Below are positions 43,976 through 51,496 of a stretch of 57,706 nt of DNA, piece by piece. Made by a program: the position numbers and the translations under genes. The DNA is taken from contig NZ_JAOXSR010000014.1 in the NCBI RefSeq assembly GCF_026163685.1, positions 1-57,706 of the forward strand. The letters are read 5' to 3'. The notes below the pieces were generated by a model that did no database searches, was not told the origin of the DNA, and was given only the letters and a program-made list of their open reading frames with translations. Each line of letters starts with the position of its first letter. Position 1 is the first letter of the stretch. This stretch comes from Oerskovia flava (GTDB taxonomy: Bacteria; Actinomycetota; Actinomycetes; Actinomycetales; Cellulomonadaceae).

Positions 43976-44458
43976 ATGGCAACGTTCACCGTCTGGAAGT
44001 TCGACTCGCCGGGCGGCGCCGACACGGCGTCGACCATCCTGCACGACGTCGCGGCCGAGGGTGCTGTACGCATCATCGACTCGGCGGTCGTGAGCTGGCC
44101 CGAGGGCGCGGCCAAGCCGACGACGCGCCACAAGCACGAGGACACCTGGCGCGGTACCGGATGGGGCTCCTTCTGGGGTCTCCTGCTCGGGTCGCTGTTC
44201 CTCGTCCCGGTGCTGGGAGCGGCTGCCGGCGCCGCCATCGGTGCGTCGTCCAAGGCCATGGCTGCCGTCGGTATCGATGCCGACCAGCTCGATCGGATCC
44301 GTGAGGGCATCACGCCGGGGTCGTCCGCACTCTTCGTCGTGACCGAGGACGGCGACCTCGACACGGTGGGCGAACGGTTCCACGGCGTGGCCGGTACGCT
44401 CGTCGCGACGAACCTCACGGAGGCCGAGCGCAGCGCGCTGCTCGAGACCTTCGGCTGA
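43976..44458 (+). CDS. DUF1269 protein (second paralogue)
   Basis: A 160-residue paralogue of the 42307 protein. It shares the opening TVWKFDSPGGAD, the RHKHED...WGSFWGLLLGSLFLVPVLG hairpin and the closing TPGSSALFVVTEDGD and VATNLTEAERSALL. The central spacing is the same, so the two may form a heteromer or be conditionally exchanged. GGAGGAGATC precedes the ATG closely. It is probably co-transcribed with the genes from 42307 onward. Confidence 0.85.
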   Translation: MATFTVWKFDSPGGADTASTILHDVAAEGAVRIIDSAVVSWPEGAAKPTTRHKHEDTWRGTGWGSFWGLLLGSLFLVPVLGAAAGAAIGASSKAMAAVGIDADQLDRIREGITPGSSALFVVTEDGDLDTVGERFHGVAGTLVATNLTEAERSALLETFG

Positions 44459-44487
44459 CGCTTCCTCGCGTTCCAGGGAGTGCTGCG

Positions 44488-44883
44488 GTGGGAGGACCGG
44501 TCGTCCGGCTCTTCGTCTACTGGCTGCTGTCACGCGGCGCGGTGCTGCTCGGCGGCACCGCGCTCGCCGTCGTGATCGCGGCCGACGGTCTGGCTCGCGC
44601 CGCTGGGCAGGCGTCGGAGTCTCGTGCCGTTCGTCGCCGACTCGACCGTCCTGCTCGCGCTCGCCGTGGCGCTCCCGGGACCCACCCCGTGCTGGTCATG
44701 GCCGTCGCGCTCGCGACGTGGGTCGTCGTCGACCGCATCCTCCCCAGCGGCTGGGGCGTCCAGCAGACGGCGTTCGCCGCGCTCGTCGCGGGAGCTGCCG
44801 TCGTGTTCGTCGTCCTCGTCGACCGCATCTCGGAGCACGTCACGGGCGTCGAGGCCACCGCCAGGTGTTCACCCAGTCTTTGA
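44488..44883 (+). CDS. Small membrane protein, frame possibly damaged
   Basis: A 131-residue protein from GTG 44488 (GGGAG upstream). Helices are visible at the start (LFVYWLLSRGAVLLGGTALAVVIAADGL) and end (PVLVMAVALATWVVVDRIL; AFAALVAGAAVVFVVLVDRI). Between them is a very Arg-rich stretch (RAVRRRLDRPARARRGAPG) where another frame reads as hydrophobic (MPFVADSTVLLALAVALPG at about 44624-44680). Two compensating indels or a sequencing error could explain this. No family was recognised. It ends the DUF1269 cluster. Confidence 0.5.
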   Translation: MGGPVVRLFVYWLLSRGAVLLGGTALAVVIAADGLARAAGQASESRAVRRRLDRPARARRGAPGTHPVLVMAVALATWVVVDRILPSGWGVQQTAFAALVAGAAVVFVVLVDRISEHVTGVEATARCSPSL

Positions 44884-44920
44884 TTTCAGGTACAGCGGTC
44901 TCGTAATTCGCCGTCACCTT

Positions 44921-44976
44921 CGGAGGGTGTCATTTCGGTATCGCCAGTCGCGATACCCCCTCCGGGCCACGCCCGG
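44921..44976 (+). promoter_or_regulatory. Structured leader / palindromic operator before phnD
   Basis: Nested complementary segments are present. CGGAGGG (44921-44927) pairs with CCCTCCG (44958-44964), and inside it GGTATCGC (44937-44944) pairs with GCGATACC (44950-44957) across a 5-base loop. An alternative hairpin CCGGGC-CAC-GCCCGG (44962-44976) overlaps the outer stem by three bases and sits just before the ribosome site. It may be a TetR-type operator (8-N5-8 palindrome), an RNA attenuator, or both. Confidence 0.55.
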
Positions 44977-44996
44977 ACCTCCCGAAAGGAACGCGC

Positions 44997-45917
44997 ATGC
45001 GCGCCAACACCCTCCCCGGTCTGTGCCTGCTCGGCCTGGGCGCCGCCGTCGTCCTCGCCGGTTGCTCGAGCTCGTCCGCGTCCGAGACGACCGCCGACCC
45101 GGACGCCCCGATCACGTTCGCGACGACGCCCCTGGGGGACGACCCGACGGCGGAGAACCCGATCGAGGCCTTCGCCGAGCTCGTCGAGCAGGAGACGGGT
45201 CGTCAGGTCGAGATCGTCGACGTGCCGGACTACACGGCGGTCGTGGAGGCGCTGCGCAACCACCACGTGGACATCGGCTTCATGAGCGGGTTCCCGTCCG
45301 CGCTCGCGGTCAGCACCGGCGAGGTCGACTCCCTCGTCGCCTGGCCGGGCAACGATGAACCCGTCTCCACCTGCCTGGTGCTCGACGACTCGCCCCTGCA
45401 GACCCTGGAGGACCTCACCCCGGAGACGGTCGTCGCGTTCGCCGACCCGGCGTCGAGCTCCGGCTACTTCATGCCGGTGGCGATGCTGCACGACGCCGGC
45501 CTGGAGAAGGACGTCGACTACGCGTCGACGTTCTCGGGCGGGCACGACATGAGCTTCATCGCCCTGAAGGAGGGACAGGTCGACGTGGCCTGCACGTCGA
45601 CGATCATGCCGACGATGGCAGGCATGGACAACGGCATGTTCCCGTTCGACGAGGGCGAGACCCGCTCGATCGGCGAGAGCGCCTCGATGCCGGTGGCGGT
45701 CACGGTCCTCGCGGACCAGGACCTCGCCGAGGACAAGCGCGAGCTCCTGCTGGACGCCGTGCCGAACGTCTTCGTCGAGGACAACGCCGAGGCGCTCGGC
45801 GCGATGATGCAGGCGATGCAGGGCACGGAGCCGATCCTCGAGCCGGACGCCGAGATCTTCCGTCCGTTCGTCGAGATCGCCGCCGTCGCCGACGTCGACA
45901 TCTCCGACCTGGGCTGA
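44997..45917 (+). CDS. phnD: PhnD-type substrate-binding lipoprotein
   Basis: A 306-residue lipoprotein. It has a signal peptide with lipobox LAGC (Cys about 23), a Ser-rich linker, and a PhnD/phosphonate-binding fold with characteristic ITFATTPLGDDP, FMSGFPSALA and DPASSSGYFMPVAML segments. PhnD-like proteins bind phosphonates, phosphite, hypophosphite or related anions; the substrate here is unknown. AAAGGA precedes ATG 44997. It is first in an operon with phnC, phnE, a phosphatase-like gene and a TetR gene. Confidence 0.88.
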   Translation: MRANTLPGLCLLGLGAAVVLAGCSSSSASETTADPDAPITFATTPLGDDPTAENPIEAFAELVEQETGRQVEIVDVPDYTAVVEALRNHHVDIGFMSGFPSALAVSTGEVDSLVAWPGNDEPVSTCLVLDDSPLQTLEDLTPETVVAFADPASSSGYFMPVAMLHDAGLEKDVDYASTFSGGHDMSFIALKEGQVDVACTSTIMPTMAGMDNGMFPFDEGETRSIGESASMPVAVTVLADQDLAEDKRELLLDAVPNVFVEDNAEALGAMMQAMQGTEPILEPDAEIFRPFVEIAAVADVDISDLG

Positions 45918-45930
45918 GCCGGTGCGGACC

Positions 45931-46746
45931 ATGACCAGCCCGGCGACGGGCGAGGTGAGTGCTGCACGCCTCCCGCTCGTCTCGGTGCGAGGGCTGAAGG
46001 TCGCCTACGGCGACGGACCTCTTGTGCTCGACGGCGTCGACCTCGACCTGTTCCCCGGCGAGCTGGTCGCGCTCCTGGGGTCCTCGGGCTCCGGCAAGTC
46101 GACGCTCATGAAGTGCTTGACCGGGTTCGCACCGATCGACGCCGGGCAGGTGCGCGTCAGCGGCTATGACCTGACGAACCTGCGACGAGGGCAGCTGCGC
46201 ACCGTGCGGGCATCCGTCGGGCAGGTCTTCCAGCAGTTCAACCTCGTCGGCCGGCTCAGCGTGCTCACCAACGTCCTGACCGGTGCGTTGCACGACGCGG
46301 GGCCGATCAACCTGAGCGGCCGGTTCACCAGTGCGCACCGCAAGCACGCCCTCGAGCGGCTCGACCGGGTCGGGATCGCGCACAAGGCGACCGAGCAGGC
46401 CCGGACGCTCTCGGGCGGGCAGCAGCAGCGCGTAGCGATCGCACGCGCCCTGATGCAACGACCACAGCTCATCCTCGCCGACGAACCGGTCGCGTCGCTC
46501 GACCCGCGGATGTCGCACTCGGTGATGGACCTCCTGCACGAGATCGCCCGCGAGGACGGCATCCCCGTGCTCGTCAGCCTGCACGAGCTCCCGCTCGCGC
46601 TGGCGCACTCCGACCGCATCGTCGGGCTGCGTCACGGTGAGGTGCTCGTCTGTGCCCCGACCCACGATCTCGACGCCGCGGGCCTCGACCTGCTCTACGC
46701 GCGGGACGACGAGGACGGAGACCGTGATGACGACCACGTCGCCTGA
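45931..46746 (+). CDS. phnC: PhnC-type ABC transporter ATPase
   Basis: A 271-residue ATPase with Walker A LLGSSGSGKST, Q-loop QVFQQFNLVGRLSVLTNVL (the NLV segment typical of PhnC), signature LSGGQQQRVAIARAL, Walker B LILADEPVASLD and H-loop SLHELPLAL. It powers uptake through PhnE. ATG 45931 is used; GTG 45922 is three codons earlier and equally poor in ribosome site. The 3' end overlaps the phnE start by 20 bases. Confidence 0.9.
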   Translation: MTSPATGEVSAARLPLVSVRGLKVAYGDGPLVLDGVDLDLFPGELVALLGSSGSGKSTLMKCLTGFAPIDAGQVRVSGYDLTNLRRGQLRTVRASVGQVFQQFNLVGRLSVLTNVLTGALHDAGPINLSGRFTSAHRKHALERLDRVGIAHKATEQARTLSGGQQQRVAIARALMQRPQLILADEPVASLDPRMSHSVMDLLHEIAREDGIPVLVSLHELPLALAHSDRIVGLRHGEVLVCAPTHDLDAAGLDLLYARDDEDGDRDDDHVA

Positions 46747-47602
46747 CAGACCGCGGCAGGTCCCGGGACGCGCACCGCGCCGTAGCGGACCGGTCGTCCA
46801 GCCGCAGCTCGACCCGCGCGAGCGGGAGCGGCTCGAGTCCGCGTTCCGGGTGCCCCGCGCCCGCTTCCTGCTCGGTGTGCCGATGGCGCTCGTGCTGCTC
46901 GTCTGGTCGTTCGTCGGCGCCGAGTTCGACTTCCTCAAGCTGGGCGAGGGCGCGGTCAACATGGGCGACTTCCTCTCGCGCATGTTCCCGCCCACGTGGG
47001 ACAAGCTCGACGTGATCGTCGAGCTCCTCGTCGAGACCCTCCAGATGGCGATCGTCGGGACCGTCCTCGGCGCGGTGCTGTCCCTCGTCGTGGCGTTCGG
47101 GGCCTCGTCGAACATCGCACCGAGGTGGCTCTACTACCCGACCCGCTGGGTCATGAACGTCATCCGCTCCCTGCCCGACCTGGTCTTCGCGCTGATGTTC
47201 GTCTCCGCCGTGGGCCTCGGCCCGTTCGCCGGGATCCTCGCGATGACCATCGGCTCCATCGGTTCGATCGGCAAGGTCTTCGCCGAGGCCATGGAAGCCG
47301 TCGACACCGGTCCCGTCACCGCCATCCAGGCTGCCGGTGCGTCCAGACGTCAGGTGGTCCAGTACGGCGTCCTGCCGCAGGCCGGGCCGCTGCTCGTCTC
47401 CTACACGCTGCTCCTGTTCGAGGGCAACGTCCGCGGCGCCACGATCCTCGGCATGGTCGGCGCCGGAGGCATCGGCCTGGAACTCACCACCGCCATGAAG
47501 ATGTACGACTACGGGCACCTGTCCGCGATCGTCATCTGCATCATCGTGCTGGTCACGCTCATCGACCAGGCCAGCGCCATCATCCGGAAGAGGATCACAT
47601 GA
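46727..47602 (+). CDS. phnE: PhnE-type ABC permease
   Basis: A 291-residue inner-membrane permease with about six helices. The EAA loop that contacts the ATPase reads QAAGASRRQVVQYGVLPQA; other family pieces are IRSLPDLVFALMFVSAVGLGP and GNVRGATILGMVGAGGIG. A basic, Pro/Arg-rich cytoplasmic N-terminus of about 50 residues precedes the first helix. ATG 46727 has GGAG seven bases upstream. The stop overlaps the next start (ATGA at 47599-47602). Only one permease is present, so it should act as a homodimer. Confidence 0.9.
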   Translation: MTTTSPDRPRQVPGRAPRRSGPVVQPQLDPRERERLESAFRVPRARFLLGVPMALVLLVWSFVGAEFDFLKLGEGAVNMGDFLSRMFPPTWDKLDVIVELLVETLQMAIVGTVLGAVLSLVVAFGASSNIAPRWLYYPTRWVMNVIRSLPDLVFALMFVSAVGLGPFAGILAMTIGSIGSIGKVFAEAMEAVDTGPVTAIQAAGASRRQVVQYGVLPQAGPLLVSYTLLLFEGNVRGATILGMVGAGGIGLELTTAMKMYDYGHLSAIVICIIVLVTLIDQASAIIRKRIT

Positions 47603-48414
47603 CCGTCATCGACACTCCCACCGCTCCCGACCTCGTGCTCAGCGCGCCCGTCAACCTCCGCGACCTCGGGGGCATCCACGTCCCCGGGGGAACCGTGCGC
47701 CAGGGATTCGCGCTGCGCGCCGACGACCTCGCGATCGTCACCACCGACGACGCGCACAGGCTCGTCACCGACGGCCTGCGCGCCGTCATCGACCTCCGCT
47801 CCGCCGACGAGGTCGAGCTCACCGGTCGTGGCCCGCTCGGCACGCACCCGGGCGTGACCTACCACCACGTGCCGTTGATGGTGAGCATCGGTCAGGCGGC
47901 CGGCGCGCCCGACGTCGACCCCGGCGACCTGATCGACCAGAGCCGGTTCGGCCCGCTGTACCTGCGCATCTACGAGGGAGCAGCCGAGCAGATCGTCATG
48001 GCGCTCGCGATCATCGCGTACGCGCCGGGGACCGTCGCGTTCCACTGCGCCGCAGGGCAGGACCGGACCGGCGTCCTCGCGGCGTCCCTGCTGCTGGCGC
48101 TCGGCGCCGACCGCGAGGGCATCATCGCGGACTACGCCCGCACGGGCGAGAACTCCACCGCGATCATGGCGCGGATCGCGCCGCTCATGGCCCCGCTGAT
48201 GCAGCGGCTCGGGTTTGACCTCGACGAAGCGGCCCGTGCCGCGGTCCGGTCGGAGTTCTCCGACGCGCCGATGCGTGAGCTGTTCGCGGCGCTCACCGCG
48301 CGGCACGGCGATCCGCTCGGGCCGCTGAGAGGGGCCGGGCTCACCGACCACCTGGTCGCACGGCTGCGGCAGCGGGCGGTCGACGGTCCGGCGAACGACG
48401 TGCCGGCGGCATGA
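47599..48414 (+). CDS. Tyrosine-phosphatase-like (Y_phosphatase3/MptpB type) protein
   Basis: A 271-residue protein with the cysteine phosphatase signature HCAAGQDRTG (CX5R) around residue 151, the family N-terminus NLRDLGGIHVPGG, and LRAVIDLRSADEVE. It resembles actinobacterial MptpB-like phosphatases, which cleave phosphotyrosine or phosphoinositides. Its start overlaps phnE and its stop overlaps the TetR gene, so it is an integral member of the transport operon. It may release phosphate from the imported compound, or regulate the system. No signal peptide is present, so it acts in the cytoplasm. Confidence 0.88.
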   Translation: MTVIDTPTAPDLVLSAPVNLRDLGGIHVPGGTVRQGFALRADDLAIVTTDDAHRLVTDGLRAVIDLRSADEVELTGRGPLGTHPGVTYHHVPLMVSIGQAAGAPDVDPGDLIDQSRFGPLYLRIYEGAAEQIVMALAIIAYAPGTVAFHCAAGQDRTGVLAASLLLALGADREGIIADYARTGENSTAIMARIAPLMAPLMQRLGFDLDEAARAAVRSEFSDAPMRELFAALTARHGDPLGPLRGAGLTDHLVARLRQRAVDGPANDVPAA

Positions 48415-49088
48415 CACCCACCTCCGACGAGGACCCCGGGGCCGTGAGCACTCGCCGTGGCCCCGGGCGTCCCCGTGCCCAGGGCCACGACGCCCGGATC
48501 GTCGCCGCCGCGGTCGAGCTGATCGACCGGGGCGAGGAGATCACCGTCAGCAGGGTCGTCGAGCAGAGCGGGGTGAGCCGCGCAGCCATCTACCGGCGGT
48601 GGCCCAGCATGACCGACCTCGCCGCCGCCGCCCTCGACCACGGCCGCGAGCCGTACCGGATCCCGCTCGACGGCGACCTGCTCGAGAACCTCCTGGCCGC
48701 GTTCGCTCCGACCCCACAGGCCGCGGGCCAGCACTTCCCGGAAGAGCGCTTCCGCCTGCGGATCCGCCTGGCGATGTCCAACAGCACCCTCGCGCAGGCG
48801 TACTGGCGCTCGCACGTCGCCGTTCGCCGCACCGCGCTGGTCGACGTCCTGCGAACCGGCATCTCCCGCGGGATCCTCCGGCCCGACATCGACATCGACG
48901 CCTGCATCGACCTCATCAACGGCGTCTTCTACTACCAGTACGTCGTGCGCGGAGCGCGGTTCGACGACCCGCAGACGATGGCCAGGTGCAGAACTGCCGT
49001 CCAGACCGCATGGCGGGGGATGTCGGTGGACACGTCGCCATCACGCCGGCAGCGGACCACGGTCACCGAGCCCTGGACTATGCCTTGA
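48411..49088 (+). CDS. TetR-family transcriptional regulator
   Basis: A 225-residue repressor with a TetR DNA-binding domain (about 25-70; ARIVAAAVELIDRGEEITVS, then QSGVSRAAIYRRWPSM) and a TetR_C ligand domain. It is the last gene of the phn-phosphatase operon and probably controls it through the palindrome at 44937-44957. The ligand may be the imported substrate. ATG 48411 overlaps the phosphatase stop. The last 25 residues are Arg/Thr-rich and likely disordered. Confidence 0.9.
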   Translation: MTPTSDEDPGAVSTRRGPGRPRAQGHDARIVAAAVELIDRGEEITVSRVVEQSGVSRAAIYRRWPSMTDLAAAALDHGREPYRIPLDGDLLENLLAAFAPTPQAAGQHFPEERFRLRIRLAMSNSTLAQAYWRSHVAVRRTALVDVLRTGISRGILRPDIDIDACIDLINGVFYYQYVVRGARFDDPQTMARCRTAVQTAWRGMSVDTSPSRRQRTTVTEPWTMP

Positions 49089-49186
49089 CGAGGGGGTGTC
49101 GCGCCTCCGCGTCTTCTCGACCACACTGCTGAGTGGTGAACCACACGTACCTCGTGGTTCGCACTCTCCTGCGAAGGGCTGTGCTG

Positions 49187-49474
49187 ATGTGGGCGGTAGC
49201 GCTCAACGATGCCGAGGTCGATCAGGCGGGCCTGACGGTGGACACCGATACGGGTCGACTCGTCGGTACGTGGCGAGGTGCTGCCGCGGTCCGTGCCGGG
49301 GGCGTGTTCGACATCGAGCTCGACGTCCCCCGTCCCTGGAGATGGTCCGAGATCGTGATGGATCGCGACGTCGTCGACGCGGGCCAGACCGACACGGGAT
49401 CGGTGCGGTGCCAGGTCGTCACGGTGGACGACATGCCGACCGGGGACCTCGAGTTCTTTCCGACGGGGATCTGA
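49187..49474 (+). CDS. Hypothetical small protein
   Basis: A 95-residue acidic protein of unknown function (MWAVALNDAEVDQAGLTVD..., later DIELDVPRPWRWSEIVMDRD). ATG 49187 is chosen for its AAGGG upstream and because the residues from the earlier GTG 49133 look non-coding. It has a predominantly beta pattern by eye and no membrane segment. It follows the TetR gene by about 100 bases, likely as a separate unit. A weak stem (GCTGTC/GACAGC, 49493-49510) after the stop may end it. Confidence 0.5.
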   Translation: MWAVALNDAEVDQAGLTVDTDTGRLVGTWRGAAAVRAGGVFDIELDVPRPWRWSEIVMDRDVVDAGQTDTGSVRCQVVTVDDMPTGDLEFFPTGI

Positions 49475-49559
49475 GGCGGCTCGAGAAGCAACGCTGTCGA
49501 ACGTGACAGCCAGTTCCGCCGACCCGGAGTTCCGCGTGGGTGCGGGCGCACGCTGTGCC

Positions 49560-49814
49560 TCACTCCGCGCTCTTGCCCGTTTCCGCCTGCTTCGACATCA
49601 CCCAGCTGATGCTGAACCCCAGGACCGCCGCGACGACGTAGAAGATGACGCCGATCCACGAGGAGGTGCCGCCGTCGCTTCCCCGGGTCGGTACCCAGAC
49701 CTCCGCAGCGGGGCCCTGGGTGATGAGCACGACGAGGGCGTAGACGGCAGCGCCGACTGCGACAAGGGCCGGGATGCTCATGACCGCGAGCCAGACGAGT
49801 CGTTTGTGAGTCAC
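49560..49814 (-). CDS. Small two-helix membrane protein
   Basis: An 84-residue protein with two membrane helices (LVWLAVMSIPALVAVGAAVYALVVLIT and WIGVIFYVVAAVLGFSISWVMS) joined by a short polar loop (AAEVWVPTRGSDGGTS), with a charged C-terminus. GTG 49814 has GGAG just upstream. No family was recognised. Longer extension upstream is open but Arg/Pro-rich and unlikely. Confidence 0.65.
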   Translation of the reverse strand: MTHKRLVWLAVMSIPALVAVGAAVYALVVLITQGPAAEVWVPTRGSDGGTSSWIGVIFYVVAAVLGFSISWVMSKQAETGKSAE

Positions 49815-50040
49815 TGCTCCATGCGTCCCGTCTCTCGGTTCAGGCGCCCGGTGAGGACCGCCTTGTGGTGCGGTCTCCCGGATCCTCCACGTGGACCCTA
49901 CCTGCCCAGCGGGGCAGCGCGTTGTCATCACGGCAGGTCGTCGGCAGGGTGCCGAAGCCAGGCACGAGCTCAGCTTCGGCGCGCACCTTCATGGTTCACC
50001 TAGTGTCACGACCGGGGGAGGGGCCCGCCTTCGGTGGGGG

Positions 50041-50097
50041 CCGGTAGACTCGGACGATGCTTCCGGCGACCGGTAGACTCGGACCATGCTTCCGGCG
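50041..50097 (+). repeat. 29-bp tandem duplication carrying TAGACT elements
   Basis: CCGGTAGACTCGGAC-G-ATGCTTCCGGCG (50041-50068) recurs at 50070-50097 with one change (G to C). Each copy has TAGACT, a good TAnnnT -10 box, about 10 bases before an ATG-like triplet. It may be a duplicated promoter. Confidence 0.7.
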
Positions 50098-50135
50098 CGA
50101 GAGCGTCGGCGGGATCCGAATGAGACAGCGGATCG

Positions 50136-50167
50136 AGAGGCCTCGTCGTCCACACGACGGGGCCTCT
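50136..50167 (+). terminator. Strong hairpin, terminator or attenuator
   Basis: AGAGGCCTCGTCGT (50136-50149) pairs with 50154-50167 over 14 bp with one G-T wobble and a 4-base loop. It is followed by TGTCGTTC rather than a pure T-run. It lies 39 bp downstream of the duplicated TAGACT elements. Confidence 0.6.
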
Positions 50168-50338
50168 TGTCGTTCGTGCTCGGCCTCAGATGAGGAGCCG
50201 GCGGAACCTGTCGACGTCCGACGTGGTCAGGCCGAGCGCCGATCCAGCAGGTCGATATCGCGCGTACGGACAGATCACTGGTCTGGCTCAATCTGAGTTC
50301 GCGGGCTTGGGTTGCGCGATCATCCCTGGGAGTGGTCG

Positions 50339-50839
50339 ATGCTGACGGGCCGTGAGGAGATGGAGCGCTTGCGCGCTGGGGTCGGTGTTCCATCTGGGCC
50401 AGCACCGGGCCTGGTCGAGGAGTTGATTGTCGGCGCTGACAGTCCCGACGTGGTGGTGGAGCGCGCCCGGGCCGTGTTAGCGGCGGTGATCGAGGGCGGC
50501 GAAGACGGTCTGAGCCCCGGCGACTCGGAGTGGGCTCAGAGGTTGCCGGGGTGGTTCGTCGGAGCATGTTCTGCTCCGCAGACGGCGGATGAACGGGAGA
50601 GGTGGCTGGCCCGCTGGCGCACGCTTGATCGTGCCGGAAAGGCGCAAGCCGAGGCAGAACTTGGGTGGATGCTCGAGGACTGGCTTGCTGCCGTCGACTC
50701 GCACACGCGGCCATGGCGCTGGTGGGCATTCGATGGCCGGAGAGTGCTGGCGCTGGTCGATGGCTGGCCCGCTTCTCTTGAGGCCCTGGTCTGGCTGCTC
50801 CAGGCCGCCGGTGCTGATTCCGTCGAGCTGTCGAACTGA
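50339..50839 (+). CDS. Hypothetical Trp-rich protein
   Basis: A 166-residue protein of unknown function from ATG 50339, with GGGAG six bases upstream. It is helical and tryptophan-rich (WAQRLPGWFVGAC, RWLARWRTLDRAGK, WMLEDWLAAV, RPWRWWAFDGRR), and ends with a hydrophobic LEALVWLLQAAGADSVEL segment. No family was recognised. It lies after the hairpin at 50136-50167 and is convergent with the truncated DUF4291 gene, 19 bases away. Confidence 0.65.
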   Translation: MLTGREEMERLRAGVGVPSGPAPGLVEELIVGADSPDVVVERARAVLAAVIEGGEDGLSPGDSEWAQRLPGWFVGACSAPQTADERERWLARWRTLDRAGKAQAEAELGWMLEDWLAAVDSHTRPWRWWAFDGRRVLALVDGWPASLEALVWLLQAAGADSVELSN

Positions 50840-50858
50840 CCGGTGCGGATCTGCCAGG

Positions 50859-51338
50859 TCAGCGGCTCGCGCCGACGGCCTGGGCGATCTGGTCGGGCAA
50901 CGGGTAGGGGCACTCCGCGGGGAGAAGGGACGGGTCTGCGACCGCGGCGGTGCGCAGCAGCTGCGCCCGTTCGGTGATGTCGTCGATGCTGACGATCCAG
51001 TCGTGCAGGTACTGCGTCACGACGGAGCCGGAGAGTCCGACCTGGAGTGAGCGCCAGGGCAGCGGTTCGAGGTGGAGGTCGCGCTCGGGGTCCCACTGGA
51101 CACGGACGAGGCTGGCTTGCTTGCGTGCTCGCCATTGCTCGGGACTGGAGTAGACAGAGTCGTCGTAGTGGCTCAGGGATGTGGAGGCGAGGTCTTCCTC
51201 GAACCCGGTGCGGGCGATCCGGATGGCCAGGATGTGCTCCTGACCGAGCTTGGTGCGCGAGAGCGAGCGTGAGAGGTGGGCGGGACGTCTTGTGCAGGCG
51301 AGCCGCCCGCCCTCGTCGCCACCCACGACGGTGCCCAC
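50859..51338 (-). pseudogene. Truncated DUF4291-family gene
   Basis: The C-terminal part clearly matches DUF4291: GQEHILAIRIARTGFEEDLA, SHYDDSVYSSPEQWRARKQA, VRVQWDPERDLHLEPLPWRS and QVGLSGSVVTQYLHDWIVSI, each a family block. The family is normally about 200 residues and begins with a YQAY...IKPSFLWMMYRSGW region. Here the sequence before TKLGQEH is unrelated (GGDEGGRLACTRRPAHLS), and no other frame supplies the missing part within 150 bases. The gene has lost its 5' third, and the open frame to GTG 51338 may be non-functional. Confidence 0.7.
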
Positions 51339-51496
51339 CAGCGAGGTCGCGTCGATCGGCCGGTAAGTAGAGGTGGGCAGCGTCGTCGGCGGCCCGGGCT
51401 GGTGAGCGGCGCTGTCGGCGTGCCCGACGCGCCGCGGCGGTAGGTCGGTCTTGCCCCCCTCGGGGCCAAGGATACGTCCACGTCTGGAGAGCGAGC

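Larger units (their letters stand above)
49815..50338. other. 524-base region without a protein gene
   Basis: No plausible protein gene is seen. It contains a 29-bp tandem duplication with -10-like elements (50041-50097) and a strong terminator-like hairpin (50136-50167), which together could bound a short non-coding transcript. The remaining sequence shows no tRNA-like cloverleaf or known element. Confidence 0.55.

Noticed and set aside
43539-44458. A possible riboswitch between the cluster genes
   Set aside because: Gaps are only 30-45 bases and hold just ribosome sites.
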